Assembly: GCF_012489685.1 (NCBI RefSeq)
Contig: NC_080043.1
Span: forward strand, 81,236,292-81,300,291
Length of the DNA stretch: 64,000 nt
From: Lotus japonicus
Lineage: Eukaryota > Streptophyta > Magnoliopsida > Fabales > Fabaceae
Direction: 5' to 3'
The position numbers and the translations under genes are program-made. A model generated the notes under the pieces. It did not search any database and was not told the origin of the DNA. It saw only the letters and a list, made by a program, of their open reading frames with translations. This document shows positions 21,781-32,297 of this stretch, in pieces. Position 1 is the first letter of the stretch, and every line of letters starts with the position of its first letter.

Positions 21781-23037
21781 TGCTGTTATGTGATTTGATG
21801 TTATATTGTTGAGATTATTGTCATATGATTTGATTCTATACTGTGGAGGTGGTGGATATCTGAGTTGTTATATGCTGTTAAGTTGATGTCTGAATAAATG
21901 TTACATTGTTAAGTTGTTGATATCTGAATTAACATATATGTTGTTAAGTTGTTGATATCTGAGTAGAAATATTATTGAGGTTGTTGATAGTTGATTTAAA
22001 TCTATATTGTTGAATATACGTCGTCATCTATCTTGAATTAAGTTGCTAGTTTATGTGTCATGCTAAGTAATCAAATTTGAATAGCATGTTTTTCTCTTTT
22101 ATACGTGGTAATGGCATGGAGTTAACTCTTTCTATTTGCTATTTGTTGTCTGGGCGCTTAACGCTATTAGGCGATGGAGAGCCTTCCGCTGAAGCTTAGC
22201 TGTTCGAGTTGGAGATCGTGACTGTGGGCGGTCGAGTAAAGGTGGATGAAGCAGTTGCTTCTCCCTTTTTGGTTGACTATGTCTGAGTTTCTTCCTCCAT
22301 CTGAAAACTCTGTTGTTTAAACCTTATTTTCGCCACTTGTCTAAGTGAGTCGGGAAACATGTTATTTAAATAAAGTTATGTAACGTTTCCAACCCTATGG
22401 TATTTAGTCTTTTCATTTTCAAAAAAAAAATACCCTTGAATTTTAGGGATTGCAGAATAGTCCTTAGACTTTGTTATGTTACTTAATGTGATTCCTCAGT
22501 TGAGAAATTGGAGCGTTACAATTCCATTCCTCCCAAATTGGGAGGAAGCAAAAGTGGGGAAAAGTAATGGAACATAATGAAATTGATACCATTGGTTTCC
22601 ATGTGATTCCATCCTTTTTTTAATTACACAAACAATGGATCTTTCAAACCCCTCTCTCCCTTCCGCTCCACTCCATCCCCTTTCCCCAATCCAAACGAAG
22701 CCTAAGGAAAAACACAAAGGAAATTGTTTCTCAAGAAATACGAGCAGCGCGTAGCAATGGATTAGTCATTGTGGTGGTAGACGATGGTAAGAAAGAGCTC
22801 CTAAATTTTGAAAGATTGGTCTCGAGTATCCTCCCAAACAGGACAAGCGAATATGGAATGGACACAGTCGTTTACAATTCCTAGAGTGGTATTCTTCAGC
22901 ATTTACTAGCATTCAAACAAATATGTAAATTCCAACTCTAGCAAGCACCAAAACCAAAAGGCCAAATTCAATACTCGTGATTATTGATGCCTATTTGGAT
23001 AGCCAATAGTTGCAATTCATGTGTTTCTCTTATTGTC

Positions 23038-23047
23038 CTATATAAAT
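23038..23047 (+). promoter_or_regulatory. TATA box of RBR copy 1
   Basis: CTATATAAAT lies 37 bp before the start codon. The homologous position in copy 2 has CCTATAAAT (27764-27772), so the upstream region was duplicated with the gene. Confidence 0.5.
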
Positions 23048-23083
23048 TCAATGCTTCAAGTAATTAAATCCAAGTGTGGAGAA

Positions 23084-24136
23084 ATGGAGGGAACTTCATC
23101 AGTCTCCAACCCCTCTACTCTTGATGATCCTCATCTCTTAGTTGATGATTTCTTCTTTTCAGCCTTTTATGATGCTGAAGAAGAAATGTTTCCAATTTCT
23201 GATGAGAAATATGCACAAGAGTTACAGCTACAAGAAGCTCTGTTTTCCTCTGCTTTATCAAGTGCTAGTAGAGTTATAAATCAAGTGGATGATGATGAAA
23301 TTGTCACCATGTCACGAACCCTTAAGGGGAAACAGAAAGAGACTGGTGAATCATCCCAAATATCCCAAATGTACTGTACTATTTGCATGGATGCTAAACC
23401 TACTGAAGAAATGTTCAGGAACCTAAATTGTTCACACTATTTCTGTGATGAATGTATTGGAGGCCATGTAGCAGGAGAATATATCACTGGTGAAATGCCC
23501 TGACCCTGAATGCAGGGGTGTTTTGGAGCCTCATCAGTGTCGTTCAATCATTCCAGAGGAAGTGTTTGATAGATGGGAAAATGTCCTTTGCGATAATTTG
23601 GTGCTTGTATCACAGAAATTTTACTGCCCCTTTAAGGATTGTTCAGCTATGCTGGTAAATGATGATGAAGGGGAAGTTGTGACTAGTTCTGAATGTCCAC
23701 ATTGTAATAGATTGTTCTGTGCACAGTGTAAGGTTCCATGGCACGGAGGAATCGATTGCAACGGGTTTGGGAACTTGAAAGAAGGTGAGAGGGAAGATCT
23801 AATTGTAGTGGAACTTGCCAAGACTAAAAATTGGAAAAGATGCTTAAAATGCAAATATTATGTGGAAAAAATTCAGGGATGTTCACGCATTTCATGCAGG
23901 TAATGTTTTACACTTCTGCTAAGAAAAGTACCTTTCTTTCTATAGAGTGTTATAGTTCTTACTGCAAATTCAAATACATATAAGCTTTTTTTTTTTGTTC
24001 AAAAAAAACATATAAGCTTTTGAGTTATTATTTTGTGCTGTAATCAACTTGTTTAATTTGCAGGTGTGGTTATGAATTTTGATATGGCTGTGGATCCCCA
24101 TGGGCTCAGTCTCACTATGCATGTGGATCTCAATAA
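23084..24136 (+). pseudogene. RBR (RING1-IBR-RING2) E3 ligase pseudogene, copy 1
   Basis: Exon 1 (23084-23899) and a short exon 2 (from 24064) match copy 2 closely. The N-terminal region (MEGTSSVSNPSTLDDPH...) is intact, then RING1 begins with YCTICMDAKPTEEMF and CSHYFCDEC. An 11-bp deletion relative to copy 2, near 23474, shifts the frame so that a stop follows at GEMP. The remaining RING1 end, IBR (CPHCNRLFCAQCKVPWH) and RING2 start continue in another frame. Exon 2 has TGA (24080-24082) where copy 2 has the zinc-binding Cys codon TGC. In RING2 the motif GCSRISC replaces GCQHISC. RBR ligases pass ubiquitin through a RING2 Cys; this copy cannot encode one. An 18-bp micro-insertion lies in its intron. 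Confidence 0.85.
23990..24007. mobile_element. 18-bp micro-insertion in the RBR copy 1 intron
   Basis: ACATATAAGCTTTT is present on both sides (23976-23989 and 24008-24021) of an insert that is a T run, GTTC and an A run. The 14-bp duplication is of retroposon type. Confidence 0.6.
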
Positions 24137-24749
24137 GAATTGCAGAATGCAAGTGATATGGCAAAGCGCATCAGAATTGTAACTAACTAGTAATCTTCAA
24201 GTGTGACATATGTAGATGTAGTTTGAGAACAATAATCGAGTTTTGATTTATATATCCTAATTAACATTTTGATCTTTTTAACTTTCATTTTTTCCTATTG
24301 CATTATGCATTGTATAATCTTTGATTTAATTTCTCTCTTTAAACTCATTTTTTTCCAACAAATTATTATCTCATAAAAAATATGTCTCATCATATTATAT
24401 GTAAAGTTTGAAAATGTGATCACATGAAATTCTTCTAACCTTGGTGAAAAATCTAATATATTATATTGAAGAAAGTTTATGCATAGCCCCTAAAAGTATG
24501 TTTCAATAAGTTTTCACTAATTAATGACAACCAACAATAATAATAATAATAATTATAATAATAATGATGGGTTATCTAAATCACGCAAAATATGCCTAAT
24601 GTAAAATTATTTTATCTTAGGTGCCACAATAATATTTTAATATGTGTGTTATTTTAGTTCATGAAACATATTAAAATATAATTGTGTCATTTAAAGTTAA
24701 GGGATAATTTTATTGAATATTTTCCTTGTTTTATTTAGACAACCTGGCC

Positions 24750-24750
<1 letters not shown>
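24137..24750. other. Gene-free stretch after RBR copy 1
   Basis: The first 100 bp still align with the 3' flank of copy 2. The rest is AT-rich with a short TAA microsatellite near 24535. No gene is seen. Confidence 0.5.

Positions 24751-24815
<65 letters not shown>
24751..24815. repeat. TAA microsatellite, left half
   Basis: About 21 perfect AAT/TAA units. The tract resumes in phase at 26894-26962 after the Helitron, so both halves were one microsatellite. Confidence 0.9.
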
Positions 24816-24816
<1 letters not shown>

Positions 24817-26890
24817 CTATATATATTAGTAAAGCTCACTTGAGCTAAGTATTAAGTACAATTACACATATGTATTAAACCATAAAAGCTCACATACCTT
24901 TATATTAAATACATTAAAAATAAAAAATTTAATAAACTAAAAACTGAAAAAAAAAATTGTATTATAAAAACCTATTCAACTACTTATATTAAATAACAAC
25001 ATTCATAGACTTAAAATTGACTTGAGCTTTGCATTTGACAAATTTAAAAAATCAAAATAAAAAACAAAATCATATTTATTAATAAATAATTTAGATAAAA
25101 TACTTTTAAAATAAAAAAATTTCTATCAATATATATCTATCTATATTGTACTTGGGGCTCTTATTTCCCAAAGTATAATTATTTACACACACACATATAT
25201 ATATATATATATTTGGTTTTTCCAAAAAAAAAATATCGATCTATCTATATATATTTGTAAAGCTCACTTGAGCTAAGTATTAAGTACAAATACACATGAG
25301 AACCTACATACATTAGTAAAAAATCTGGTGTTTTAATGAGATAGCTTAGTGAGTGAATGAACGGGTAGTGGAAACCTGTGCACTAATAATTTCAGTTTTA
25401 AACTTAATAAATATCAAATGTATAAGCAAAAGAGTAATATCCATGCCAAAAGTGTAACAGACCACAAAGTTATATCTGCAAATGGTTTTAGCACCGTACC
25501 TTAAATTAAAATCAAATTTAATGTTAATTTTAAACTAATATCAATTTAGTCCAAGAAAAAAAAACTATTAACAATAAAACATACTTCCGCCAAAATTAAT
25601 CTTGATATGCAATGGTCTTAGTTTGCTGTCCAATTTTCTGCAGGAATATATGTCTATTTTTCTTAAACTCACAAACTCTTAGAATTCCTTAACATTGTAA
25701 CTCCGAAGAAAAACTAACATTAAATTAAAAATAGTGGCATGATGGCAATACCAGTGTCAAAAACTGAATAAAATTGTTAATGTCAGGGGGCTATTCAACT
25801 ATCTACATTAAATAAATAAAAAATGAAATGTATTATATTGAACCATGCATCTATTATATCTCTATATAAACAAACCAGTGAAATCAATCACAAACTCAAA
25901 TTATTCATATTTCTTAGACTTCAGCTGCTGGTGAGAAAAAATGACAATTGTCTCTAACTACTTCAACAAGTATGTCATTTTTAATTATTTTAGTTAATTT
26001 CAAAATTGTTTTTTTAAATTTCTCATTCTTATTTCTTTATTGCAGGAGAAAGATCATCAACAACAACAAGAAACACACATTACTTAGTGATATATCCCCG
26101 TTGCAGATGATTGGAAAATAAAACTGTGAGTTTCACATATATGATAATTTACTAAACAATTCTTCTCATTCAATTGAAACCATACAAATATATCATCATT
26201 TCTATATTTATATGACACAAATCAGTAACAAAGTGTGAGGCACATAAATTTATATACTGCACTAGAAAGATAAGTGTAAAATGTAGTACTCACTATATTC
26301 TTATAAGAAATAGGAATATTTCACTCCTCAATATTGTCACATTATGGAAAAAAAATAGCAACTTAATCATTCAAAGGGAACAAATGAACTCCATCCTGCA
26401 GTTAGATGCAGTTAGATAGAATCTATTTTTATGTTCGTGAAAGTGACTTTAAAAGAACTTCTATGCCACCAACAATGGTAAACAACCACATCAATCTTGA
26501 TAAAAAAAATTAGCACAACTGATAACATCAGTGCAATGACTAAATCAATATTAGAAGAAAAAAAATAGTAGACTACCACGTTCATTTCAATACTAATCTA
26601 ATTTAGTAATTAAATTTCTTTTATATAAAAAAAACTACTCTCATTTCAATCTCAATAGAAATCTACCTATTTTTTCTTCCGATGAAGAAAAAAAAATCTA
26701 CTTGTTTGATCCTTTTTTCCCTTATTAGAGAAAGAAAGTGTGAGAATATCATAACTCAATTATATTTAATTATACATTTATTCTAAATCTTCTTCTAAAT
26801 AATAGCTTTCTTACCTTTCTGCAAATTTAAATATTACAATTAAAAAATACAAATTAAAAACGAACCCGTACAACGCACGGGTTTAATTTC

Positions 26891-26893
<3 letters not shown>
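24816..26893 (+). mobile_element. Non-autonomous Helitron in a TAA microsatellite
   Basis: The element begins TCTATATATATTAGTAAAGC and ends in CTAA at 26893. A stem of 7 bp (AACCCGT 26863-26869 with ACGGGTT 26877-26883) sits 10 nt before the end. 5'-TC, 3'-CTRR and such a hairpin are the Helitron hallmarks. It lies between A and T with no target duplication, in a TAA repeat that continues in phase on both sides. Inside, a second copy of the 5' end starts at 25244. There is no Rep/helicase frame. A short spliced-looking frame (25941-26125) resembles a decayed replication protein A fragment. Confidence 0.82.
25941..26125 (+). pseudogene. Decayed RPA-like gene fragment inside the Helitron
   Basis: ATG at 25941 opens MTIVSNYFNK; after a likely GT-AG intron (GT at about 25970, AG at 26045) it continues RKIINNNKKHTLLSDISP. 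One base out of frame it continues ADDWKIKL. The string ISP...DDWKIKL resembles the start of the first OB fold of RPA70-like proteins often carried by plant Helitrons. The resemblance is from memory of the family and short. Confidence 0.4.

Positions 26894-26962
<69 letters not shown>
26894..26962. repeat. TAA microsatellite, right half
   Basis: About 23 TAA units continuing in phase from 24815; see the Helitron entry. Confidence 0.9.
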
Positions 26963-26964
<2 letters not shown>

Positions 26965-27167
26965 CAGTCGAAAATCGCCGATTAATTGGGGAAAATAATA
27001 ATAGTTATATACGAATTGAATTAAAACAAGTTAGACTTTTTTTTTTACATTGGAAAATAAGTTATACCATCCAAGATTTGATTTCTAGACTTTCCTCTCC
27101 TCGATCTATATATCTTCAAACTCTTATTACCACTTGACTATCATTCTACATGAATAGTGCTACTTAT

Positions 27168-27446
27168 TGAGGTGGATGCAAGTGGTACGCTATTGTTAGG
27201 CTACTTATACCTTTATAATAAAGGGATATTTCAATAGTAAAAGGTCTGTGCATGGCAACCAAAGCACAAACTTGAATAACCAAAATGAAAAGGATTTATA
27301 GTCCATTAAACATTAGCGACTACTTCCATACACCTCCACTTAACAACAGTTTTGATCGCTATAAAATTTTGTAGAGGTTAAAAACTGTCACCTAAATGAC
27401 TAAATGAGGTGGATGCAAGTGGTACGCTATTGTTAGGCTACTTATA
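27168..27446. repeat. Two identical 42-bp direct repeats
   Basis: The 42-bp sequence starting TGAGGTGGATGCAAGTGGTA occurs at 27168-27209 and 27405-27446 without a mismatch. The 195 bp between contain no gene. The origin is unknown; it could be the trace of an insertion or a small duplication upstream of RBR copy 2. Confidence 0.8.
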
Positions 27447-27818
27447 ATTGCTGTAAGTAAATTTCATGGATGGATGCAGTAAATGGATTTTGAGTTATAG
27501 CAGTATATAAGCGTGCTGGCACACATCATGAAGTGCTTTTCGTGCTATGAATCGTTGTCTTTGGAAACAGACATGACTAGGTCCTTTAAGATTTCTTGAT
27601 ACTCCTATATTATGAGCATTCCTTAGAATTTAATAGCAGTCAAACTCATGTGAATTCCCACGCCAGCAAACAACGAAACCATAATGTCAAATTTAATACT
27701 CGTCATTTTTGCTTTGCCTCTTTGTATCTCCAATAGTTTCGATTCAATTCCCTTGTTTCTCTTCCTATAAATTAGAGATGAATAACTCAGTGTTCTTTAA
27801 TTTCAACAGTGTGGGGAT

Positions 27819-28886
27819 ATGGAGGGAACTTCATCGTCCTCTAGGCCTTCTATTGATGATGATGATCATCAATTAGTTGATGATTTCTATTTCTCAGCCC
27901 TTTATGATGCTGATGAACTATTTCCAATCTCTGATGAGAAATATGCACTAGGAGCTACAGCTACAAGAAGCTCTGTTTTCCTCTGCTTTATCAAGTAACA
28001 ATAGAGTTATAAACCAAGTTATCGGTGAATATTCCCAATCCCAAACCTACTGTGCAATTTGTGTTGATGCAAAACCTGCTGAATCAATGTTCAGGAACCA
28101 AAATTGTTCCCACTTATTCTGTGACAATTGTGTAAGAACCTATGTTGCTGTGAAGATTCAGGAGAATATTTCACTTGTGAAATGCCCTGAACCCAAATGC
28201 AGGGGTGTTCTGGAGCCTCATCAGTGTCGTTCGATCATTCCTGAGGACGTGTTTGATCGGTGGGAGAATGCTCTTTGTGAGAATTTGGTGCTTGGATCGC
28301 AGAAGTTTTACTGTCCCTTTAAGGATTGTTCAGCTATGATGGTGAATGATGATGAAGAGAAAGTTGTGACTATTTCTGAATGTCCACATTGCAACAGATT
28401 GTTCTGTGCACAGTGCAAAGTTTCATGGCATGCTGGGATTGATTGTAAGGAGTTTAGAAGCTTGAAAGAGGGTGAACGAGAGAGGGAAGATCTCATGTTA
28501 ATGGAACTTGCCAAGAATAAACAATGGAAAAGATGTCCAAAATGTCAATTCTATGTGGAAAAAACTGAGGGATGTCAACACATTTCATGCAGGTACCTTA
28601 TTATGCTTTTCATGTTTTCAACATTACTCTTTTGCCCATATATAAGACAGTAAGATATTAAAAATATATTTAACTGAAAATAAAACTATTAATTATTTAT
28701 GTTTGTGTGTCAATTTCATACACCACACCTTATGGCAGTAGTCAATTGAACATTTAGCAATTTGTTTTAGGGTGCGGCTCATTTCTATTCTGTGCTGTAA
28801 TTAAATTTTTTTACAGGTGTGGTTTTGAATTTTGCTATGGATGTGGATCCACTTGGACTTCGTTGCATTCTTGTAGATCTCAGTGA
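27819..28886 (+). pseudogene. RBR (RING1-IBR-RING2) E3 ligase, copy 2, frameshifted
   Basis: Exon 1 is 27819-28592 and exon 2 28817-28886, joined across a GT-AG intron. The start MEGTSSSSRPSIDDDDHQ matches copy 1, but one extra base near 27952 (GCACTAGGAG versus GCACAAGAG) shifts the frame to a stop at about 27996. The rest is open in the original frame: RING1 (YCAICVDAKPAESMF, CSHLFCDNC), IBR (FYCPFKDCSAM, CPHCNRLFCAQCKVSWHAGIDC) and RING2 (KRCPKCQFYVEKTEGCQHISC, CGFEFCYGCGS), ending in RSQ-stop. All zinc ligands and the likely catalytic Cys of EGCQHISC are kept. Starting at ATG 28087 would lose the first RING Cys pair, so it is probably non-functional, though recent. It lies 4.7 kb downstream of copy 1 in tandem. 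Confidence 0.82.
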
Positions 28887-28889
28887 GAA

Positions 28890-29969
28890 TTGCAGTTTGT
28901 GTGCGATATTCCAAAGCACATCAGAATTTTGATTATTAGTACATCTTCAAATGTACATGTGACTGTTGAGTGTTTTGTTAATGAGGATATATTTTAATTT
29001 TCTAGTTATATCCTTTTGGCTTAGGTGAATTGATCTGAATTTCTGGACCTCTTAAATTAATTTAAGTATTGTCGTTTGAGTTTCTATTTAGTTTGTCCAG
29101 AATTTGTGGACACTAATTGCTTCAAGATAATTTGCCATTGAAATCTTCTTACATCCGAATTCAACTTAACCTTTTTAAGTTTTTCAGAAAATTTTGCTAT
29201 TTCATGCTTTACATTGACAAAGGAAAAAGAGAACCTTGTCGACATTGACATTGTGACCCCATCTTCTATTGTCATCATGCTTCTTTTCGTCTTTCTTTTT
29301 GTATTATTTGCTTAATCTTAAATTCCCCTGCCTACTTTGCTGTTGCTGGCACTTGTTGTTATCTATGATGTTGTTCCCAGTTCCAACTATCGCTACTACA
29401 TTATTTACTCCCGAGGAAACCTGATTTTTTCAAAATATATGGAGTATTGCTTGTCAGTGCCATGTTGCCTTTTTCCTTGGCTATTGATTTTAGTCTTTAT
29501 TGTCGCGAGTCTTTGAGTAACTTTTGTTGTTTTAGAATACAATATAAAACTATTCATTTAACTTTTACCTAACAACTTTATTTTTTAGGATAAAGTGTCG
29601 TTGTTTCAAATCCTAGCTAAAATTGAGAAGATTGTTAGTTTTATTAATCCACCATGACCCTTAGAATTTGATAGACTTGACCCATGGCGCTTAATATTGC
29701 AAACTATTGAGTACTTTGTGCTATAAGAAAATAAAACTGCGCCCTCTCGCTAACATAAAAGATGTGCTTCTTGAAGTAGATACACACTCACATTTTTAGT
29801 GGTGGAGCTGTTGGGTCCATTGATCCTTCAATTTCTGAAGGATTGAAAGTTCTGATTTGTTTCTAATTCAAAGGAGAACGATGATCATCATATTCTAGAG
29901 ACTTCATTATGACGACTTGAACAAGTTTGTGTAAGACCCAAACGGTTGCACTTTCTAAGGCTTGGGGGC
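28890..29969. other. Gene-free stretch after RBR copy 2
   Basis: No supported coding region; short open frames lack family features. Possible further decayed sequence after the duplicated 3' flank. Confidence 0.5.
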
Positions 29970-29982
29970 AAATGCCCCACAA

Positions 29983-30059
29983 TTTTTTTTTTTTTATATT
30001 CAACGAATGATGTATTATATTAGCTAGCTATTTGCTATTATGTTGCTCCTACAGATTAA
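29983..30059 (-). mobile_element. 77-bp poly(T)-headed retroposon-like insertion
   Basis: AAATGCCCCACAA is repeated exactly at 29970-29982 and 30060-30072. The insert opens with 13 T on the plus strand, that is a poly(A) tail in minus orientation. This fits a short, 5'-truncated LINE or SINE insertion. Confidence 0.7.
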
Positions 30060-30072
30060 AAATGCCCCACAA

Positions 30073-31102
30073 CTCCATACAGTCAAACTCTAAAGACGAC
30101 TCACATATACTATTGTGGGGGCAAAACTAATTTTTTGTTTGGAATGATATGAACAATAATGTTATTACACTAATGTGGGGGCAAAAGCTTATTTTATTAC
30201 TAAAATATTATAGTTCCTATAATTTTATGTTACTATTATTTAAGATTTGTAAGTTTGGGGTGAATTGAATTTTATCACTCAATTTTTTTTTAGCTTTTAA
30301 TACCAATTTCTTTTTACCAAGTTCAGGAACATGTATGGCAAATATTGGGACTATCCCTACTTTCTAGCTTTCGTTATGGTATGGATTCAAACAAACTTAT
30401 TTTCTTCATCCTATTTAGATTATTAACTTATTGTTACTATATGTGAACGAGAAATTAACTATGTTTATAATTATATAACTTTAGTTATGAAAACGTATGT
30501 TAATGGCCTGAAACAATGAAGTGCGTGTTTAATTACATGGTGGAAAAATATGTTGATACCAAAATTATGGTGTACAACTGTAACATTTAAGAAAATTTGT
30601 TTCTTCCTACATGATTTTCTATCAATCTAAAGTGATAGTAATATATTATGTTTTCTAGCTACTACCAATACATATATCGAACATTTCAAGTATCTGGCTG
30701 AAATGATGATAGTAATGGGCCAAGTGGCTCTTAACAAGCCCAAACGATGCATTAAGAAGCCTAGCTGGTTCAAACGCTTTATTTAGTATTGACAAAAAAA
30801 ACGCTTTATTTATAGCCTTGAGCTAACTTAGTTACGTTAGTGCTATTATTGTTAAGTCTTCTATTTGGCCTTGGGTTAGCTAGTGCCATAGATCACCTGT
30901 TTAAAGGTAAACGCGCATGCTTGTGCTAATATGGGGTATTGTTTTTAGGAAATATTTTTTTTCATTTGTTTCTCAATTATCTCACATTCAGAAAATATGA
31001 GATGAGATTAATCATATCGAGACACAGATATCACATTATGTTAATGTGGTTCCGAACAAATCTTTCTTTATATACACTACTAAATTATTAAATTTTGGAT
31101 GG
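30073..31102. other. Gene-free stretch with one micro-insertion
   Basis: AT-rich DNA. The insert at 30786-30798 (GTATTGAC and a short A run) is flanked by a perfect 14-bp repeat AAACGCTTTATTTA (30772-30785, 30799-30812). Confidence 0.55.
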
Positions 31103-31110
31103 ACTATATA

Positions 31111-31647
31111 TAGAGATGGTAGGAAAACTCAAACCCACGGGGCCCAACCCGAACCCGACCCGAAATTTCGGGCGAAACCCGATTTCTTTGGGTTTGGGTT
31201 TCACCCAAATTTTAAAACATGTTTAGTTTTGGGTGTGGGATTGATTAAACTCGCACCCAAACCCAAATCCGAAGCCTTATGCATGTAATTATCAGCCCTT
31301 ATATATTATTAAAGTTACTAAGTAGGGTTTTCTTTAAAGTTACTAAGGAGACTTATGTTCATGAACTATATTTTTTCCTTTGTATTGGAATGATGATGAT
31401 GTTTAATCAGCTTATATTCATGTTGTTCTCTTATTTACATGTTGTCTCCGGATCGGTTTTTTGCCGGTTCAGTGCTCACATTGGGTTTTGGGTTGGGGTT
31501 TGGGTAACCCGAAATCCAGGGGTTTGAATTTGGGTTTAACTTTTGCACCCATATTGAATTTGGGTTTGGGTTTGGTTTGGGTGTTAAGTTTGAGTTTGGG
31601 TGTGGGAATAGTCAAACCCGCACCCACGGAACCCATTGTCAACCCTA
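31111..31647. mobile_element. hAT-type non-autonomous element
   Basis: The 8-bp ACTATATA is identical on both sides (31103-31110 and 31648-31655). The right end read inward starts TAGGGTTGACAATGGG; the left end TAGAGATGGTAGG is a weaker match. Subterminal DNA carries many GGGTTTGGGT / AACCCGACCC motifs on both sides. Short open frames in it are by-products of these repeats. Confidence 0.75.
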
Positions 31648-31655
31648 ACTATATA

Positions 31656-32288
31656 TTTAAAGAGTTCAGTTATATTCTATCAGTTGTATTAGAGTTAGTT
31701 GGTGAAAGATACTTTGTAGTGAGAGGAATCAACTTAGAGGGAACGTGTGGGTATGGCGCGCACCTAACCCATGCATTATGGTACGAGCACTTTGAATGGT
31801 GCAAATTGTTGGTTTAAACATAAATATTTGTCTAACTCATTAATGAAGATTCAACTCACCTTTTTCACATATAACTTTGCCATGATGACTTTTTTAATGT
31901 AGGGTTGATCGACAGCCAGGAATTATAGTCAAAAGATTATAAGGCAATAATTGAAGGAAGGCAGTAAAAAACAAGATTGAATTGGAGATTGAGAAACTTT
32001 TTGATTTTAAACAGGGTTTAGCTTTTTGTTTTAAAAAAATAACCACAATTTCTTTCTTATGAACTTGTATAAAACTTTTATGGCCAACTTTTATTAATTA
32101 ACACTTAAAAAAATATTATAATTCGAGTTAGAACTAACCTGGTTTCAAAAAAAAATAGAGTTAGACCTAACCTAATTATACCCCAAAAGCTAGCCTAACG
32201 ACTATTATACCATTTATAAATACTATTTAATTATATCTCTTATCAACTGACACTTCTAGACAAAGAATTATAAATATAATTTTATACA
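31656..32288. other. Gene-free stretch with one micro-insertion
   Basis: Mostly AT-rich. At 32141-32157 a 17-bp insert (GGTTTC plus an A run) lies between 16-bp repeats GAGTTAGAACTAACCT and GAGTTAGACCTAACCT, one mismatch. Confidence 0.55.
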
Positions 32289-32297
32289 TTTAAAATA

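Larger units (their letters stand above)
19098..22520 (+). repeat. Long LTR-like unit (probable solo LTR, 3.4 kb)
   Basis: The unit starts TGTAAGACCCAAG and ends GAGCGTTACA, the TG...CA form of LTRs. ATACC precedes it (19093-19097) and ATTCC follows it (22521-22525), a near 5-bp duplication. A good core promoter is visible (CTATAAATAG at 19803-19812) about 700 bp in, as in U3. No gag or pol frame occurs and no second copy is present, so a solo LTR is the simplest reading; a gene-less LTR retrotransposon (LARD) is an alternative. Two tandem arrays sit in its last third. It lies inside the 18496-22702 element. Confidence 0.65.
18496..22702. mobile_element. Larger inverted-repeat element split by an LTR unit
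   Basis: The left end GGGTATGTTTGGATTG resembles the inverse of the right end (GGCTTCGTTTGGATTGG). TTA and TAA lie at the borders (18493-18495 and 22703-22705). The subterminal parts are rich in GGAACGGAGCGGAATGG-like repeats and their inverses. Without the LTR-like insertion it would be about 780 bp. A Tourist/Harbinger-type MITE is likely, but the ends are imperfect. Confidence 0.5.

Noticed and set aside
31461..31817. 118-codon frame rich in GLGLV repeats
   Set aside because: Mostly the GGGTTTGGG subterminal repeats of the hAT element.
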